The position numbers and the translations under genes were made by a program. A stretch of DNA of 15,607 bases from positions 1 to 15,607 of the forward strand of contig PMSZ01000192.1 of the NCBI GenBank assembly GCA_003168235.1. Reading direction: 5' to 3'. This document shows, piece after piece, positions 14,203 to 15,607 of the stretch (its first letter is position 1; each line of letters starts with the position of its first letter). This stretch comes from Acidobacteriaceae bacterium (lineage in GTDB: Bacteria; Acidobacteriota; Terriglobia; Terriglobales; Acidobacteriaceae). The notes beneath the pieces were generated by a model. It did not search any database, was not told where the DNA came from, and worked only from the letters and a program-made list of their open reading frames with translations.

Positions 14203-14242
14203 ATCATCCTGAGCGAAGCGAAGAACCTATGCATCTTCGCTC
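14203..14242. repeat. HPERSE-type intergenic repeat with hairpin, possible bidirectional terminator
   Basis: The stretch ATCATCCTGAGCGAAGCGAAG...CTATGCAT resembles a widely dispersed intergenic repeat of Acidobacteria and other soil bacteria, often mistranslated as HPERSE; that identification is from memory. GAGCGAAG (14211-14218) and CTTCGCTC (14235-14242) form a perfect 8-bp stem with a 16-nt loop; an alternative 7-bp stem uses the second GCGAAG. It fills the gap between two convergent genes, 2 nt from the stop of the minus-strand one, so it may serve as their terminator. Confidence 0.5.
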
Positions 14243-14244
14243 CG

Positions 14245-15420
14245 CTAATTCCCAATGCGCGGTCCCCGCCTCACCGGCGGTCCCTTGCCATGCCGGTCCC
14301 AAATCACCCAGTGCACCGAAGAATGAAAGATTGGCGCTCCGCCAATTCTCGCCGCCGGCATATGGAACTGTACGTTGATGAACACTTCCTGTTGAAATCC
14401 TGAGGGTTGAAAGGCCGTGCCCGCGACCACATCCAGTGCCGCCCGGCTCAAGTCCCGGTCGGAAGTTTGCAGCGCCTCGGCATCCAGCACGCTGCCGTCC
14501 TGCGCATCCAGGGTCGCGTGAACGATCACTGGCTGGAAAAAAGGCGAGGTGGGTCCATCGGAAGGATCGACGCGCAAGGGCATTCGCCTCGGCGCTGCCA
14601 AAGTAAATGATTCCCCTGCGTCCACCATCTCTGGCGTCGGCTTGAAAAGACCGGGATCGAGATTGGGTGCTTCCTCGAAACTTTCCACGCGCACCTGCAC
14701 TGCGGGGCGCCCGTCCTCAAAAATGGAAATCTGCCGCGGCAACGTGTGGCCGTGAAAGGCCACGGCACCGGTGTAGTCGTAGACAGCGTAAATTCCCGGC
14801 GCTTCCGACCACGTTTGCAAAAGGCCGGTCGCGGGATCAATGCAGTCTTCTCTTTCCACCCACGAACGCGGAGCCGGATTCGGTGGCAGAGAATAACTGA
14901 GCAGCAGGCACGACATCGTCTTGCCCTCGCGCTCCACATCGGCCTTGCGCATCACGAACGACGCCGGAGTTTGCACAATCGGCCGGAGCAAAACCGAACG
15001 CACCAACTGCACCCGCAGCGGAACCGGCTTCGAAGGATCCGTGCCATCGACGTGACCATCGTCGCCAATACGGATCACATGCGAATCCTGCAATTGCTCT
15101 GTCCAGCGCCAGTGCGACTGTCCATCGTATAACTCTTCCATCGTCCCTTCGCCCTCGAGTTGCGCCGCCCCATTGGTCTCGAATGAAACTTTGAGCGCGT
15201 AGGGACTATGGATGTCGTGCAGATTGAAGTTTTGCCGGGCGTGGTTCAAAAGGTCGATGGCCGCGGAGCGGTCTGCCGATTTGCTGAGGGTTCGCGGCTC
15301 GTGAGTGACCATCTCATGCGGGTCGGCCGGTGGACCATTGGTCTGCGAGAAAACTGAAGGGAAACAAAACAACAGAGCAGCCAACAATCGAAATCCAAAA
15401 CGCGAGGCGGGGGTTCGCAT
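14245..15420 (-). CDS. Secreted protein with TonB-C-like terminal domain, unknown function
   Basis: A 391-residue exported protein. Signal peptide about 1-25 (RLLAALLFCFPSVFS then QT). The body (50-280) starts with an amphipathic helix (RSAAIDLLNHARQNFNLHD) and is otherwise beta-rich (YALKVSFETNG, GTMEELYDGQSHWRWTEQ, YAVYDYTGAVAFHGHTLPRQISIFEDGRPAVQVRVESF), reminiscent of outer-membrane lipoprotein-sorting-like folds. Residues 295-354 (HATLDAQDGSVLDAEALQTS, then SRAALDVVAGTAFQPSG) match the TonB C-terminal pattern of a strand, a helix with AAL, and F-x-P. No proline-rich spacer or TM anchor typical of true TonB is present, so it is not an energy transducer in the classic sense. An AGGAGG lies 4 nt before the ATG. 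It converges on the PDZ gene. Confidence 0.8.
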   Translation of the reverse strand: MRTPASRFGFRLLAALLFCFPSVFSQTNGPPADPHEMVTHEPRTLSKSADRSAAIDLLNHARQNFNLHDIHSPYALKVSFETNGAAQLEGEGTMEELYDGQSHWRWTEQLQDSHVIRIGDDGHVDGTDPSKPVPLRVQLVRSVLLRPIVQTPASFVMRKADVEREGKTMSCLLLSYSLPPNPAPRSWVEREDCIDPATGLLQTWSEAPGIYAVYDYTGAVAFHGHTLPRQISIFEDGRPAVQVRVESFEEAPNLDPGLFKPTPEMVDAGESFTLAAPRRMPLRVDPSDGPTSPFFQPVIVHATLDAQDGSVLDAEALQTSDRDLSRAALDVVAGTAFQPSGFQQEVFINVQFHMPAARIGGAPIFHSSVHWVIWDRHGKGPPVRRGPRIGN

Positions 15421-15424
15421 TGGG

Positions 15425-15430
15425 CCTCCT
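15425..15430 (-). promoter_or_regulatory. Ribosome-binding site of the TonB-C-like gene
   Basis: A perfect AGGAGG with a 4-nt spacer before ATG at 15420. It confirms the start. Confidence 0.8.
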
Positions 15431-15466
15431 CAAAATCGGGCCAAACCAGCGAGCTGGAACGCCCAA

Positions 15467-15496
15467 ATTCTACTCAAAACGCGCCTCCTCGCGCAA
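15467..15496 (-). promoter_or_regulatory. Candidate promoter of the TonB-C-like gene
   Basis: TTGCGC (15491-15496), an 18-nt spacer and TAGAAT (15467-15472) on the minus strand. The predicted leader of about 40 nt contains the AGGAGG site. The rest of 15421-15607 shows no gene I can support. Confidence 0.4.
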
Positions 15497-15607
15497 TGCC
15501 CAGGCAGTGCACGGACAGCGGGCTTTTGAAGTTCCCGCGACCCCCAATTTTCCAGCGCTACTCCTTATCCCTACCGGCCGCGCGCCCGTCTTGGTCCAGC
15601 TCGCAGG

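Overview
The window looks like a core chromosomal segment from an Acidobacteriota (Terriglobia-like) genome. This is an inference from the gene families: a membrane-anchored OmpR-type winged-helix regulator, secreted proteins with a TonB-C-like end, aspartic-protease/PDZ proteins, a sigma factor next to an anti-sigma/TPR/CHAT protein, and an intergenic repeat of the 'HPERSE' type. Base composition is fairly G+C rich. No tRNA, rRNA, CRISPR array, transposase or phage gene is visible. No gap between genes exceeds 300 bases; the longest is the right-hand end, 15421-15607.

Left part, minus strand (1-5137). The window opens inside pyrR (1-548, 3' end cut off), preceded by a zinc-ribbon membrane protein (636-1265). 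Further upstream on the same strand is a tight group: a small His-rich membrane protein (4964-5137), miaA (3954-4994), a secreted GH3 NagZ-like glycosidase (about 1991-3904) and a small putative lipoprotein (1369-2004). The lipoprotein start overlaps the end of the glycosidase by 14 nt and has an AGGAGG ribosome site.

Middle (5138-6156). A divergent promoter region with a helically phased direct repeat precedes a plus-strand membrane-bound winged-helix regulator.

Centre, minus strand (6192-11547): the most interesting block. An ECF-like sigma factor is followed, 1 nt after its stop codon, by a 1236-residue protein. That protein joins two anti-sigma-type zinc motifs, one membrane segment, a TPR solenoid and a C-terminal CHAT caspase-like protease with its His/Cys pair intact. 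Eighteen nt further on comes a lipoprotein with an odd hydrophobic, glycine-rich tail. I read this as one operon: a sigma factor, a membrane anti-sigma factor fused to its own protease, and a lipoprotein that would share the CHAT domain's compartment. A T10 run in the middle of the CHAT gene would remove the protease domain if it slipped by one base either way.

Right part (11691-15420). hemB (minus) is divergent from a secreted aspartic-protease-like/PDZ protein (plus). That gene converges on a secreted TonB-C-like protein (minus) across a hairpin-forming repeat element.

Two patterns run across the window. Core enzymes carry loop insertions made of short in-frame tandem repeats (pyrR, 15-bp units; hemB, 12-bp units). 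Several genes that seem to head transcripts have a TAnnnT hexamer only 6-9 nt before the start codon, which suggests leaderless mRNAs, while genes with AGGAGG sites lie inside operons or behind a normal leader.
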